A stretch of 5,849 bases of DNA from Sulfurovum sp. UBA7648. GTDB lineage: Bacteria; Campylobacterota; Campylobacteria; Campylobacterales; Sulfurovaceae. This document shows positions 1 to 5,141 of the stretch, piece by piece. The DNA is taken from positions 21,963 to 27,811 of the forward strand of contig DLIG01000014.1 in NCBI GenBank assembly GCA_002483605.1. The letters run 5' to 3'. Position 1 is the first letter of the stretch, and the number at the start of each line of letters is the position of its first letter. The position numbers were made by a program, and so were the translations under genes. The notes beneath the pieces are model-generated. The model was not told the origin of the DNA, made no database searches, and was given only the letters and a program-made list of their open reading frames with translations.

Positions 1-21
1 CGAGCCCCGTCCGCCGCGCCA
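1..21 (+). tRNA. 3' end of a tRNA gene (partial; possibly tRNA-Asp)
   Basis: The first 21 bases fit the last part of a tRNA: CGAGC completes a TTCGAGC-type T-loop (from position 56), CCCGT is the 3' half of the T-stem, CCGCCGC is the 3' acceptor strand, G is the discriminator base and CCA is genomically encoded. The much higher GC content than the rest of the window agrees with a structural RNA. G73 occurs in bacterial tRNAs for Asp, Asn, Gln, Ser and Trp. The T-stem CCCGT and the CCG start of the acceptor strand resemble tRNA-Asp best from memory, but the anticodon lies outside the window, so the identity is a guess. A run of seven T (29-35) follows and may help end transcription. Confidence 0.8.
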
Positions 22-33
22 CTCCTTATTTTT

Positions 34-62
34 TTGACAATCCATGCTTTTTGTGATATGAT
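34..62 (+). promoter_or_regulatory. Strong sigma-70 promoter for the dodecin gene
   Basis: TTGACA (34-39), a 17-bp spacer and TATGAT (57-62) match the sigma-70 consensus in both boxes at optimal spacing, and TG at 54-55 makes an extended -10. The predicted start is near base 69-70, giving a leader of about 20 nt. The -35 box overlaps the T-run just after the tRNA, so the dodecin gene has its own promoter packed against the tRNA 3' end. Confidence 0.8.
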
Positions 63-89
63 TTGTTATCTCAGCACCAAGGATAAGTC

Positions 90-308
90 ATGTCAAAAGT
101 TGCAAAAGTCATAGAAGTTTTAGCTCAGTCAGACAAAAGTTGGGAAGATGCTGCACAAAATGCTATCAATGAAGCATCTAAATCCATTAGAAATATCAAA
201 TCAATCTATATCAAAGATAAAAGTGCAAAAGTAGTCGATAATAAGATAGTACAGTATAGAATTACTGCAAAAATATCTTTTCGTATCGATGAAGAAAAAA
301 AGAAATAA
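90..308 (+). CDS. Dodecin family flavin-binding protein
   Basis: A 72-residue protein of normal length for dodecins, small beta-alpha-beta-beta proteins that assemble into hollow dodecamers storing or buffering flavins in the cytoplasm. Family hallmarks visible are the N-terminal strand KVAKVIEVLAQS, the helix SWEDAAQNAINEASKSIRNI, the second strand and the C-terminal strand ending ITAKISFRI. The start is set by AAGGA at 79-83, six bases before ATG, and by a strong promoter upstream. Aligned from memory to Halobacterium and Thermus dodecins, the flavin-stacking Trp falls on Ser38, with Tyr40 two residues on. That pattern resembles the branch of bacterial dodecins with the aromatic shifted by two positions, so the ligand and binding mode are uncertain. 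The gene is monocistronic and convergent with hisD. Confidence 0.92.
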   Translation: MSKVAKVIEVLAQSDKSWEDAAQNAINEASKSIRNIKSIYIKDKSAKVVDNKIVQYRITAKISFRIDEEKKK

Positions 309-309
309 A

Positions 310-329
310 CAGATTTAAAACAAAATCTG
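310..329. terminator. Bidirectional hairpin terminator between dodecin and hisD
   Basis: CAGATTT (310-316) pairs perfectly with AAATCTG (323-329) around a 6-base loop. The hairpin fills nearly all of the 22-bp gap between the two convergent stop codons. Read on the minus strand, it is followed by a T-rich tract (complement of the A-rich end of the dodecin gene, including A295-301), which suits intrinsic termination of the hisD operon. On the plus strand the downstream tract CTTATTT is weaker. The stem is AT-rich and short, so efficiency is uncertain. Confidence 0.5.
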
Positions 330-330
330 C

Positions 331-1623
331 TTATTTGCCAAGTCTCATACGCACACTTGCTTCATGTGCAGTTAAACCTTCCGTATGAGCTATCAGGGCA
401 CATGCTTCTCCAAGCTCGTTGATCCCTTGTTTGCTCATGGAGATAATAGAAGATTTTTTCAAAAAGTGTTCAACGCTTAGAGGCGAATAAAACTTCGCAG
501 TTCCGCCAGTAGGCAGAGTGTGGTTTGGGCCTGCTATGTAATCTCCGATTGGTTCTGGTGTATTTTCGCCTAAGAATATGGCTCCTGCATGGCGTATGCT
601 ATCCAGCAAACTCATAGGATCACTTGTCATAACCTCTAAATGTTCAGGGGCTATCTCATTCATAAGTTCCACTGCTTCATTCATTGATGTTGTGACGATG
701 ATCGCACCTCTTTCCTCTATTGATTTACGTGCTATTGTCTCCCTGCTGAGGGTATTTAAGAACTCTTCTACTTTATTACTTACACTGTTAGCCAATTCCA
801 TGCTTGTAGTTATCAAAATAGAGCTTGCCATCTCGTCATGTTCTGCTTGAGAAAGAAGATCCATAGCTATATAATCTGCTCTTGCGCCCTCATCTGCAAG
901 TATTCCTATCTCACTTGGCCCTGCTATCATATCTATATTTACTTCGCCGTATACAAGTTTTTTAGCTGTTGCTACAAAAATATTGCCAGGACCCGTGATA
1001 ACATCTACTTTTGGTATCGTTTGCGTACCGTATGCCATAGCACCGATCGCAGAAGCTCCGCCTACTTTAAACACTTTGGTCACTTTACATAAATGACAAG
1101 CAGCAAGCAATAGTTCATTTATCTCATTATCAGGAGCCGGCGTACATACGACTATCTCTTTGACGCCTGCTACGATTGCCGGAACCGCGTTCATAAGCAA
1201 TGAACTTGGATATGCCGCCTTGCCACCCGGGATATAAAGCCCTGCTCTATCAACAGCTGTGACCTTTTGACCAAGGATTATACCGTTTGACTCCTCATCC
1301 ATCCATGTTTTAGGCATAAGCTTTTGGTGATATGCTTCTATTCGGTCATATGCCAGCTGCATAGCTTCTCTAAGTTCATCACTAATATTGTCATACGCTT
1401 TTTTCATATCATCAATTGATATATTTAAATCTTCATCACCAACAGGAGTCCATCTGTCAAATTTGGCAATCTGCTCTTTGACTGCTCGGTTGCCGTTATT
1501 TTTTATCTCTTTTAGCAGACTTAAGACGATGGCAGAAACTCCATCTATATCCATTTTTCCTCGCTGTAAAAGTTCAGCGAACTCTGCTTCAAACTTTACA
1601 TCATTGCTCTGAATTATCTTCAT
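331..1623 (-). CDS. hisD: Histidinol dehydrogenase
   Basis: Catalyses the last two steps of histidine biosynthesis, the NAD-dependent oxidation of L-histidinol to L-histidine via histidinaldehyde, as a cytoplasmic zinc homodimer. Its 430 residues compare with about 434 in E. coli. The family signature is clear (IDMIAGPSEIGILAD, residues 230-244, followed by QAEHDE). Zinc ligands expected from the E. coli enzyme are present as Gln259, His262, Asp361 and His420, and the catalytic pair is Glu327-His328 in APEHLE. The GPGN motif (211-214) lies in the NAD-binding region. The ATG overlaps the TGA of the upstream PLP enzyme gene (ATGA, 4 bp), with AAGGA about 7 bases upstream inside that gene's end, so translation is probably coupled. 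It is the last gene of the operon, and no other his genes are visible nearby. Confidence 0.98.
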   Translation of the reverse strand: MKIIQSNDVKFEAEFAELLQRGKMDIDGVSAIVLSLLKEIKNNGNRAVKEQIAKFDRWTPVGDEDLNISIDDMKKAYDNISDELREAMQLAYDRIEAYHQKLMPKTWMDEESNGIILGQKVTAVDRAGLYIPGGKAAYPSSLLMNAVPAIVAGVKEIVVCTPAPDNEINELLLAACHLCKVTKVFKVGGASAIGAMAYGTQTIPKVDVITGPGNIFVATAKKLVYGEVNIDMIAGPSEIGILADEGARADYIAMDLLSQAEHDEMASSILITTSMELANSVSNKVEEFLNTLSRETIARKSIEERGAIIVTTSMNEAVELMNEIAPEHLEVMTSDPMSLLDSIRHAGAIFLGENTPEPIGDYIAGPNHTLPTGGTAKFYSPLSVEHFLKKSSIISMSKQGINELGEACALIAHTEGLTAHEASVRMRLGK

Positions 1624-2561
1624 CCCATTTCCTTGTATTTTCTTTGATATCTTGGCAGCATGCTTTCATTACCCAAGACTCCCCCTTGATGAATATACAT
1701 GATCTCTCCATCAAATATGTCCATATTTGCTAAAAGCACTTGCCAACCTACCGGGTCATAGAGCATATCAAACTCTACGCCTGTTTGTTGATGTAATTTT
1801 AGCCAAATTTTATAATGTTCACTATAAAGTTTGCTAAAATGCCACTTTTTTTCCGGCTCTAAGATCGTTGGATGAAATCTCTCTTCACTTTCTAGCATAT
1901 AAAACTGCTTTTTAAGATACTCTAAATCTCCTACACAAGGGGTGGTATATACCTTAGAGTAAAGGGTGAAGGGTGAAGGGTGAAGGGATGATAGATGTTT
2001 TTGCAAAAAAAGAGCCGTGGTTCCCGTGCCGGAAGGTAAAAAGATATTTAATTTTTGGATGCTGTTTGATATCTGCCAATCAATTATCTCTTTTGCCATG
2101 ATTTCGAGCCCAAAGCTGGCCTCGGCTTGTCTTCCGCCCTCCTCTACATATAGTACGTTTTCTTCGTCATCCTCGTGCTTGACACGGGGGTCCATATCCT
2201 GCTGGATTCCTGCCTTTGCAGGAATGACGAATAGTTTCATCCCCTTTTCAAGTGCTTTAGCGTAATTGCCATGAGGATTATCTCTCAAAAAATCTGCTAT
2301 ATGATCAACAAAATATTCAAATTCCCAGCCCCTCATACGAGCTAATACGGACAATGAATACATCGCATTTGATTGGGCTGAGCCATAAGATATTATCTTT
2401 GAAATATTTGGAAAATCATGAGTTAAAAAGTAGTGAAGTTTGCGCGCTTTATTTCCTGAAAAATCAGGATGGATAAAATCGTCTCGTTTGAGATAAAAGC
2501 TGCGTCCGTCTATAGAGATATTCTCTATAGGAGTAGGCAGTAAAAGTTTTAGATTTGACAA
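1620..2561 (-). CDS. PLP-dependent ACC deaminase / D-cysteine desulfhydrase family protein, with in-frame repeat insertions
   Basis: A fold-type II pyridoxal-phosphate enzyme of 313 residues. LKRDD (24-28) and SGNKARKL (35-42) are the family's active-site region, with Lys38 the expected Schiff-base lysine. AQSN (62-65) matches the substrate-binding QSN motif and PSGTGTTA (176-183) the phosphate-binding loop. LYDPVGW (267-273) and HQGGVLGN (291-298) are typical of the C-terminal part. Members deaminate ACC or release H2S from D-cysteine; the real substrate cannot be told from sequence. Residues 111-133 come from a palindromic element (2163-2231) and residues 192-200 from a 7-bp tandem repeat (1964-1987). 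Without both stretches it would be about 280 residues. The start is TTG (2561-2559), five bases after the fbaA stop, with no clear Shine-Dalgarno; no ATG suits better, so translation may depend on coupling to fbaA. The end overlaps hisD by 4 bp. Whether the enzyme is active is unknown. Confidence 0.85.
   Translation of the reverse strand: MSNLKLLLPTPIENISIDGRSFYLKRDDFIHPDFSGNKARKLHYFLTHDFPNISKIISYGSAQSNAMYSLSVLARMRGWEFEYFVDHIADFLRDNPHGNYAKALEKGMKLFVIPAKAGIQQDMDPRVKHEDDEENVLYVEEGGRQAEASFGLEIMAKEIIDWQISNSIQKLNIFLPSGTGTTALFLQKHLSSLHPSPFTLYSKVYTTPCVGDLEYLKKQFYMLESEERFHPTILEPEKKWHFSKLYSEHYKIWLKLHQQTGVEFDMLYDPVGWQVLLANMDIFDGEIMYIHQGGVLGNESMLPRYQRKYKEMG
1964..1987. repeat. Heptanucleotide tandem repeat (GGGTGAA)x3 plus GGG
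   Basis: Three perfect copies of GGGTGAA (1964-1970, 1971-1977, 1978-1984) are followed by a partial GGG. They lie inside the PLP enzyme gene and encode residues 192-200 (SLHPSPFTL) on the minus strand, between the helix LFLQKHL and the strand KVYTTPCVGD. Three units make 21 bp and keep the frame. Gain or loss of a single unit would shift it. Confidence 0.9.
2163..2231. repeat. 69-bp palindromic REP/MITE-like element inserted in frame in a coding gene
   Basis: Perfect 8-bp terminal inverted repeats, TTCGTCAT (2163-2170) and ATGACGAA (2224-2231), enclose two hairpins. The first pairs 2171-2177 with 2183-2189 around CTTGA (seven pairs, one a G-T wobble). The second pairs ATTCCTGC (2206-2213) with GCAGGAAT (2218-2225) around CTTT. 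GC is 37/69, richer than the flanks. Its length is 23 codons, so the host frame is kept. On the minus strand it encodes VIPAKAGIQ and MDPRVKHEDD, words I know as recurrent inserts in unrelated bacterial proteins; the other strand is also open and reads WIPAFAGMT. In-frame palindromic elements are known from Rickettsia (RPEs), but I do not claim the same family. No transposase is present, so movement would need help in trans. Confidence 0.85.
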
Positions 2562-2566
2562 TAAGA

Positions 2567-3634
2567 TTAATTTCTGCCGATGCAGTTTAGATCTTCATAT
2601 GCTTGAAGAAGTCTTGCTGCCATAGATTCTTCGCCGGCTCTTAGAAATTTTCTTGGGTCATAATAATTTTTATTTGGTTTGTCTTCGCCGTCAGGATTGC
2701 CGATCTGTCCTTGCAAATAATCATGATACTTGGCCTCATAACCTCTTACGCCATCCCAGAAAGCCCATTGCGTATCAGTATCGATATTCATTTTGACCAC
2801 ACCATAAGAGATAGCTTCTTTGATATCACTAAGTTCTGAGCCAGAACCGCCATGAAATACAAAACTTACCGGTTTTTCTGATGTGCCGAATTCTTTTTGA
2901 ATATACTTTTGGGAATTATCCAGTATTGATGGAGTCAAAACCACATTGCCGGGTTTATAAACGCCATGTACATTGCCAAAAGATGCTGCAATGGTAAAAC
3001 GATGGCTGATCTGGCTTAACTCTTTATAAGCATATGCCACTTCTTCGGGTTGAGTATAAAGTAAAGCATTATCAACATTGCTGTTATCCACGCCATCCTC
3101 TTCACCGCCGGTAACGCCGAGTTCAATTTCCAGCGTCATGCCTATCTTGTCCATTCTGGCTAGATATTTTTTGCATATTGCGATATTTTCTTCCAACGGC
3201 TCTTCTGAGAGGTCAAGCATGTGAGATGAAAAAAGCGGTTTGCCATGCGTAGCAAAATGATTTTCACTGGCATCGAGCAATGCATCTATCCAAGGAAGCA
3301 GTTTTTTGGCCGCATGATCGGTGTGAAGCACTACGGGAATCCCGTATGCTTGTGCAAGCACATGCACGTGCAAGGCTCCTGCGATCGCTCCAAGGATGGC
3401 AGATTTGTCTGATGACAAGCCTTTACCGCCCCAAAATGCAGCACCGCCGTTTGAAAATTGTATAATAATAGGAGATTTTGCTTTTGCAGCTGCTTCAAGA
3501 GCCGCATTTATAGAATCTGTTCCTACTACATTTACAGCAGGAATTGCAAAACCCTCATCTTTTGCTGTAGTAAATAAAGTTTGTAAATCATCGCCGGTAA
3601 CGACACCGGCTTTAATTTTGCTAAGCAACGACAT
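2567..3634 (-). CDS. fbaA: Class II fructose-1,6-bisphosphate aldolase
   Basis: Zinc-dependent aldolase that reversibly cleaves fructose 1,6-bisphosphate to dihydroxyacetone phosphate and glyceraldehyde 3-phosphate, in glycolysis or, likely in this group, gluconeogenesis. The 355 residues match the class IIA (FbaA) type (E. coli 359). All key residues are visible at a constant offset of 3 from E. coli: catalytic Asp106 and zinc ligand His107 in HTDHAAKKLLPWIDALLDA, Glu171 in LEIELGVTGGEEDG, His223 in NVHGVY, His261 in FHGGSGS, and the phosphate/substrate segment NIDTDTQWAFWDG (283-295). The start is supported by a strong Shine-Dalgarno (complement of 3640-3646, GAGGGAG) five bases before ATG. 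It begins 14 bp after the upstream chaperone-like gene, which makes co-transcription likely. No anomalies were seen. Confidence 0.98.
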   Translation of the reverse strand: MSLLSKIKAGVVTGDDLQTLFTTAKDEGFAIPAVNVVGTDSINAALEAAAKAKSPIIIQFSNGGAAFWGGKGLSSDKSAILGAIAGALHVHVLAQAYGIPVVLHTDHAAKKLLPWIDALLDASENHFATHGKPLFSSHMLDLSEEPLEENIAICKKYLARMDKIGMTLEIELGVTGGEEDGVDNSNVDNALLYTQPEEVAYAYKELSQISHRFTIAASFGNVHGVYKPGNVVLTPSILDNSQKYIQKEFGTSEKPVSFVFHGGSGSELSDIKEAISYGVVKMNIDTDTQWAFWDGVRGYEAKYHDYLQGQIGNPDGEDKPNKNYYDPRKFLRAGEESMAARLLQAYEDLNCIGRN

Positions 3635-3648
3635 TAAAACTCCCTCTA

Positions 3649-4122
3649 TTACTTAGCTACTATTTTCGCACCGCTCATTAGCGATTTGATCACCTTATCT
3701 TGTTTGATTTGCATTTTGATAGTTTCTTTTACTTTATCAAAAGCAGGTATTTTGCTTTGATCTTTGCTGGCTGCTTTTATTTTGTCATATGTAGTTTTTG
3801 CTTCGCTGTCAGATACATTCACTGCAGCCATCTTTTTTTGCATCCACATTGCTGAGATCGCAGCATTTTTCTCTTTTTCGTTAAGCTCTTTTTTGGCTGC
3901 TTTTTCTACAAGTTTACTTGGAGCCATCAAAGTTACAAGTTGTTTTTTTTCTTCAGGTTTTAATTTGTCGTATGTTGTTTTTCCCTTAGTGAGAACTTTC
4001 ACGGCATTTTCAGCTTCTGATTTATAAATAGGCATACCATCAACTGTTCCTATAACGCTATCTGCAAAAATAGATGTAGCCAATAATGCACTAATACTTG
4101 TTACTAATAAAATTTTTTTCAT
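3649..4122 (-). CDS. Exported SurA/Peb4-type chaperone-like protein lacking the parvulin domain
   Basis: A 157-residue periplasmic protein. Residues 1-20 form a classic signal peptide (basic MKK, hydrophobic core, cleavage after IFA before DSV). The mature part starts with VIGTVDGMPIYKSEA, the usual N-terminal strand and helix of SurA/PrsA/Peb4 chaperones, followed by charged helices. VSDSEAKTTYDKIKA (103-117) matches VSDGEAREIYNNNKA in the larger neighbour, but the roughly 95-residue PPIase domain expected next is absent. The chain goes straight to IPAFDKVKETIKMQIKQDK (125-143), equivalent to the closing helix after the PPIase domain. It is therefore probably a holdase-type chaperone for outer-membrane or periplasmic proteins with no prolyl isomerase activity; that role is inferred. 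A good RBS (AGAGGAA) precedes ATG. It is the first gene of the run leading to fbaA. Confidence 0.8.
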   Translation of the reverse strand: MKKILLVTSISALLATSIFADSVIGTVDGMPIYKSEAENAVKVLTKGKTTYDKLKPEEKKQLVTLMAPSKLVEKAAKKELNEKEKNAAISAMWMQKKMAAVNVSDSEAKTTYDKIKAASKDQSKIPAFDKVKETIKMQIKQDKVIKSLMSGAKIVAK

Positions 4123-4150
4123 TTATTCCTCTTTTAAAAAATATGATGCA

Positions 4151-4184
4151 ATTATACACTATCTTGGTAAATCAATCATTAATA
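4151..4184 (-). promoter_or_regulatory. Promoter of the chaperone-fbaA-PLP-hisD operon, with shared upstream box
   Basis: On the minus strand a perfect TATAAT (4156-4151) lies 28 bp before the ATG of the 157-residue gene. There is no good -35 hexamer, which is usual for Campylobacterota sigma-70 promoters. Instead the -35 region holds TATTAATGATTGATTTAC (4184-4167), which recurs with 16/18 identity upstream of the larger chaperone gene (5097-5080). Over the whole 34 bp the two regions match at 26 positions without gaps. Confidence 0.6.
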
Positions 4185-4194
4185 TAAAAAAACA

Positions 4195-5034
4195 TTATTT
4201 ATCTTGAATTGTTTTCCCTGGTATGGTGATTTTTGCCGTTCTTTTAAACTCTTTAGCTAATTGTGTCAAATAGAGATTGAATTGTTTTTGCTTCAAAGAA
4301 GCGATAATATCTTTTTTTGCTTTTTCGTAAGGAATTGTCCGCGGTTTTAATTTTTGTTCTACAAAAATAACATGATAACCTACCGGTGTTTGGATAGGCC
4401 GCATAGATATAGTACCAGCATCTAGATCCCATGCTATTTGCGCAACATCCGGGCCTAATTGTTCTTTGGACAACTCGCCTAGATCGCCTCCTCTGTCACG
4501 GCTAACATCAATGGAATTATTGGAAGCTATGGCTGCAAAAGTACGCTTGAGCATATCGCCGCTAAGATGCTTTAACGCAGCTATGATACTATTTGCCTCT
4601 TCTTTGGTGCGGACAACTATGTGTCTTATTTTTATACGAGAAGGTTCTATAAACTTGGCTTTATTATTATTGTAAATTTCTCTAGCTTCTCCGTCGCTGA
4701 CAATCATAGAATCAACTTGCGTTTTGATCCACAAATTTATCATTAATTCTTTTTTTAGCTTTTCCAATTCTCTTGTAAACTGCGGTGTTTGTTCGATCTT
4801 TGCTTTTGCTGCTGCTTCGGCAAAAAGTTCTCTTTCTATCAATCTTTCAATAACGGCAAATTTTTGCTCTTCAGTTAGAGAAGAGTATTTTAAATTTGTA
4901 TTTGTTGATTCCAAAAACTGTTTGGCATCTTCTGAAGTGATAGACTTTCCATTAACGGTTGCAATTATATCATCTGCATTAATATGGGCAAAAATACATA
5001 TAAAAACTATTGCTTGTTTAAATAAACTATGCAT
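4195..5034 (-). CDS. Periplasmic SurA/Peb4-like parvulin peptidyl-prolyl isomerase
   Basis: A 279-residue exported chaperone/PPIase that should help outer-membrane and periplasmic proteins fold; Campylobacter Peb4 is about 273 residues. Residues 1-20 form a signal peptide with cleavage after INA. Then come the N-terminal chaperone region (DIIATVNGKSITSEDAKQFL and charged helices to about 130), a parvulin domain at about 134-227 (IKIRHIVV with His138, DRGGDLGEL, then VGYHVIFVE), and a closing helix (YEKAKKDIIASLKQKQF). The ATG has AAGGAAAA 7 bases upstream. Another ATG 7 bases before it is out of frame. It is divergent from nth and lies 72 bp upstream of the parvulin-less paralog; C. jejuni also keeps peb4 between nth and fba. 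It may be transcribed alone or read through into the operon. A T7 run follows the stop, but I see no hairpin. Confidence 0.9.
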   Translation of the reverse strand: MHSLFKQAIVFICIFAHINADDIIATVNGKSITSEDAKQFLESTNTNLKYSSLTEEQKFAVIERLIERELFAEAAAKAKIEQTPQFTRELEKLKKELMINLWIKTQVDSMIVSDGEAREIYNNNKAKFIEPSRIKIRHIVVRTKEEANSIIAALKHLSGDMLKRTFAAIASNNSIDVSRDRGGDLGELSKEQLGPDVAQIAWDLDAGTISMRPIQTPVGYHVIFVEQKLKPRTIPYEKAKKDIIASLKQKQFNLYLTQLAKEFKRTAKITIPGKTIQDK

Positions 5035-5063
5035 ATACCATTTTCCTTTTTATCATTTATGTT

Positions 5064-5097
5064 ATATTACCTTATCATTGTAAATCGTTCATTAATA
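5064..5097 (-). promoter_or_regulatory. Promoter region of the parvulin chaperone gene, with shared upstream box
   Basis: This is the counterpart of the segment at 4151-4184. The box TATTAATGAACGATTTAC (5097-5080, minus strand) differs from the other copy at only two central bases. The position matching the other TATAAT reads TAATAT (5069-5064); TATAAC (5066-5061) is an alternative -10. The box sits 46-63 bp before the ATG, against 45-62 bp for the other copy. It also lies over the expected -35 area of the divergent nth promoter, so one regulator could affect both directions. Confidence 0.5.
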
Positions 5098-5112
5098 ATA
5101 CCGATTGTAGAA

Positions 5113-5121
5113 TGATATATT
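5113..5121 (+). promoter_or_regulatory. Possible extended -10 promoter for nth
   Basis: TGATATATT contains TG plus one base before TATATT (5116-5121), an extended -10 form, about 20 bp before the nth ATG. No recognisable -35 hexamer is present. The AT-rich surroundings offer other -10-like hexamers, so the exact position is uncertain. Confidence 0.4.
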
Positions 5122-5141
5122 ATTTTATATGAAAGATCATC

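Noticed and set aside
295..301. A7 homopolymer near the dodecin stop as a phase-variable tract
   Set aside because: Slippage would only alter the last few lysine codons; this is ordinary for a lysine-rich C-terminus.
578..1092. Plus-strand open frames of 90 and 84 codons opposite hisD
   Set aside because: They are antisense to a fully conserved hisD with all catalytic residues, and their composition reads as a shadow of the coding strand.
1964..1987. CRISPR-like repeat
   Set aside because: Units are contiguous 7-mers with no spacers and lie within a coding gene.
2017..2265. Plus-strand open frame of 82 codons, containing WIPAFAGMT
   Set aside because: It lies wholly inside the PLP enzyme gene on the other strand. 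The familiar words come from the palindromic element, which is open on both strands; there is no RBS or family match for the rest.
3280..3656. Plus-strand open frames opposite the start of fbaA
   Set aside because: They overlap each other and the conserved aldolase N-terminal region, with no family features.
4186..4192. A run of seven A (T7 on the minus strand) just after the parvulin gene stop, as a terminator
   Set aside because: No stable hairpin precedes it on the minus strand, so read-through into the next gene remains possible; I did not annotate it.
3764..5083. Plus-strand hydrophobic open frames opposite the two chaperone genes
   Set aside because: Their Phe/Ser/Leu-rich sequence is what lysine- and glutamate-rich helices give on the complementary strand; they are not membrane proteins.
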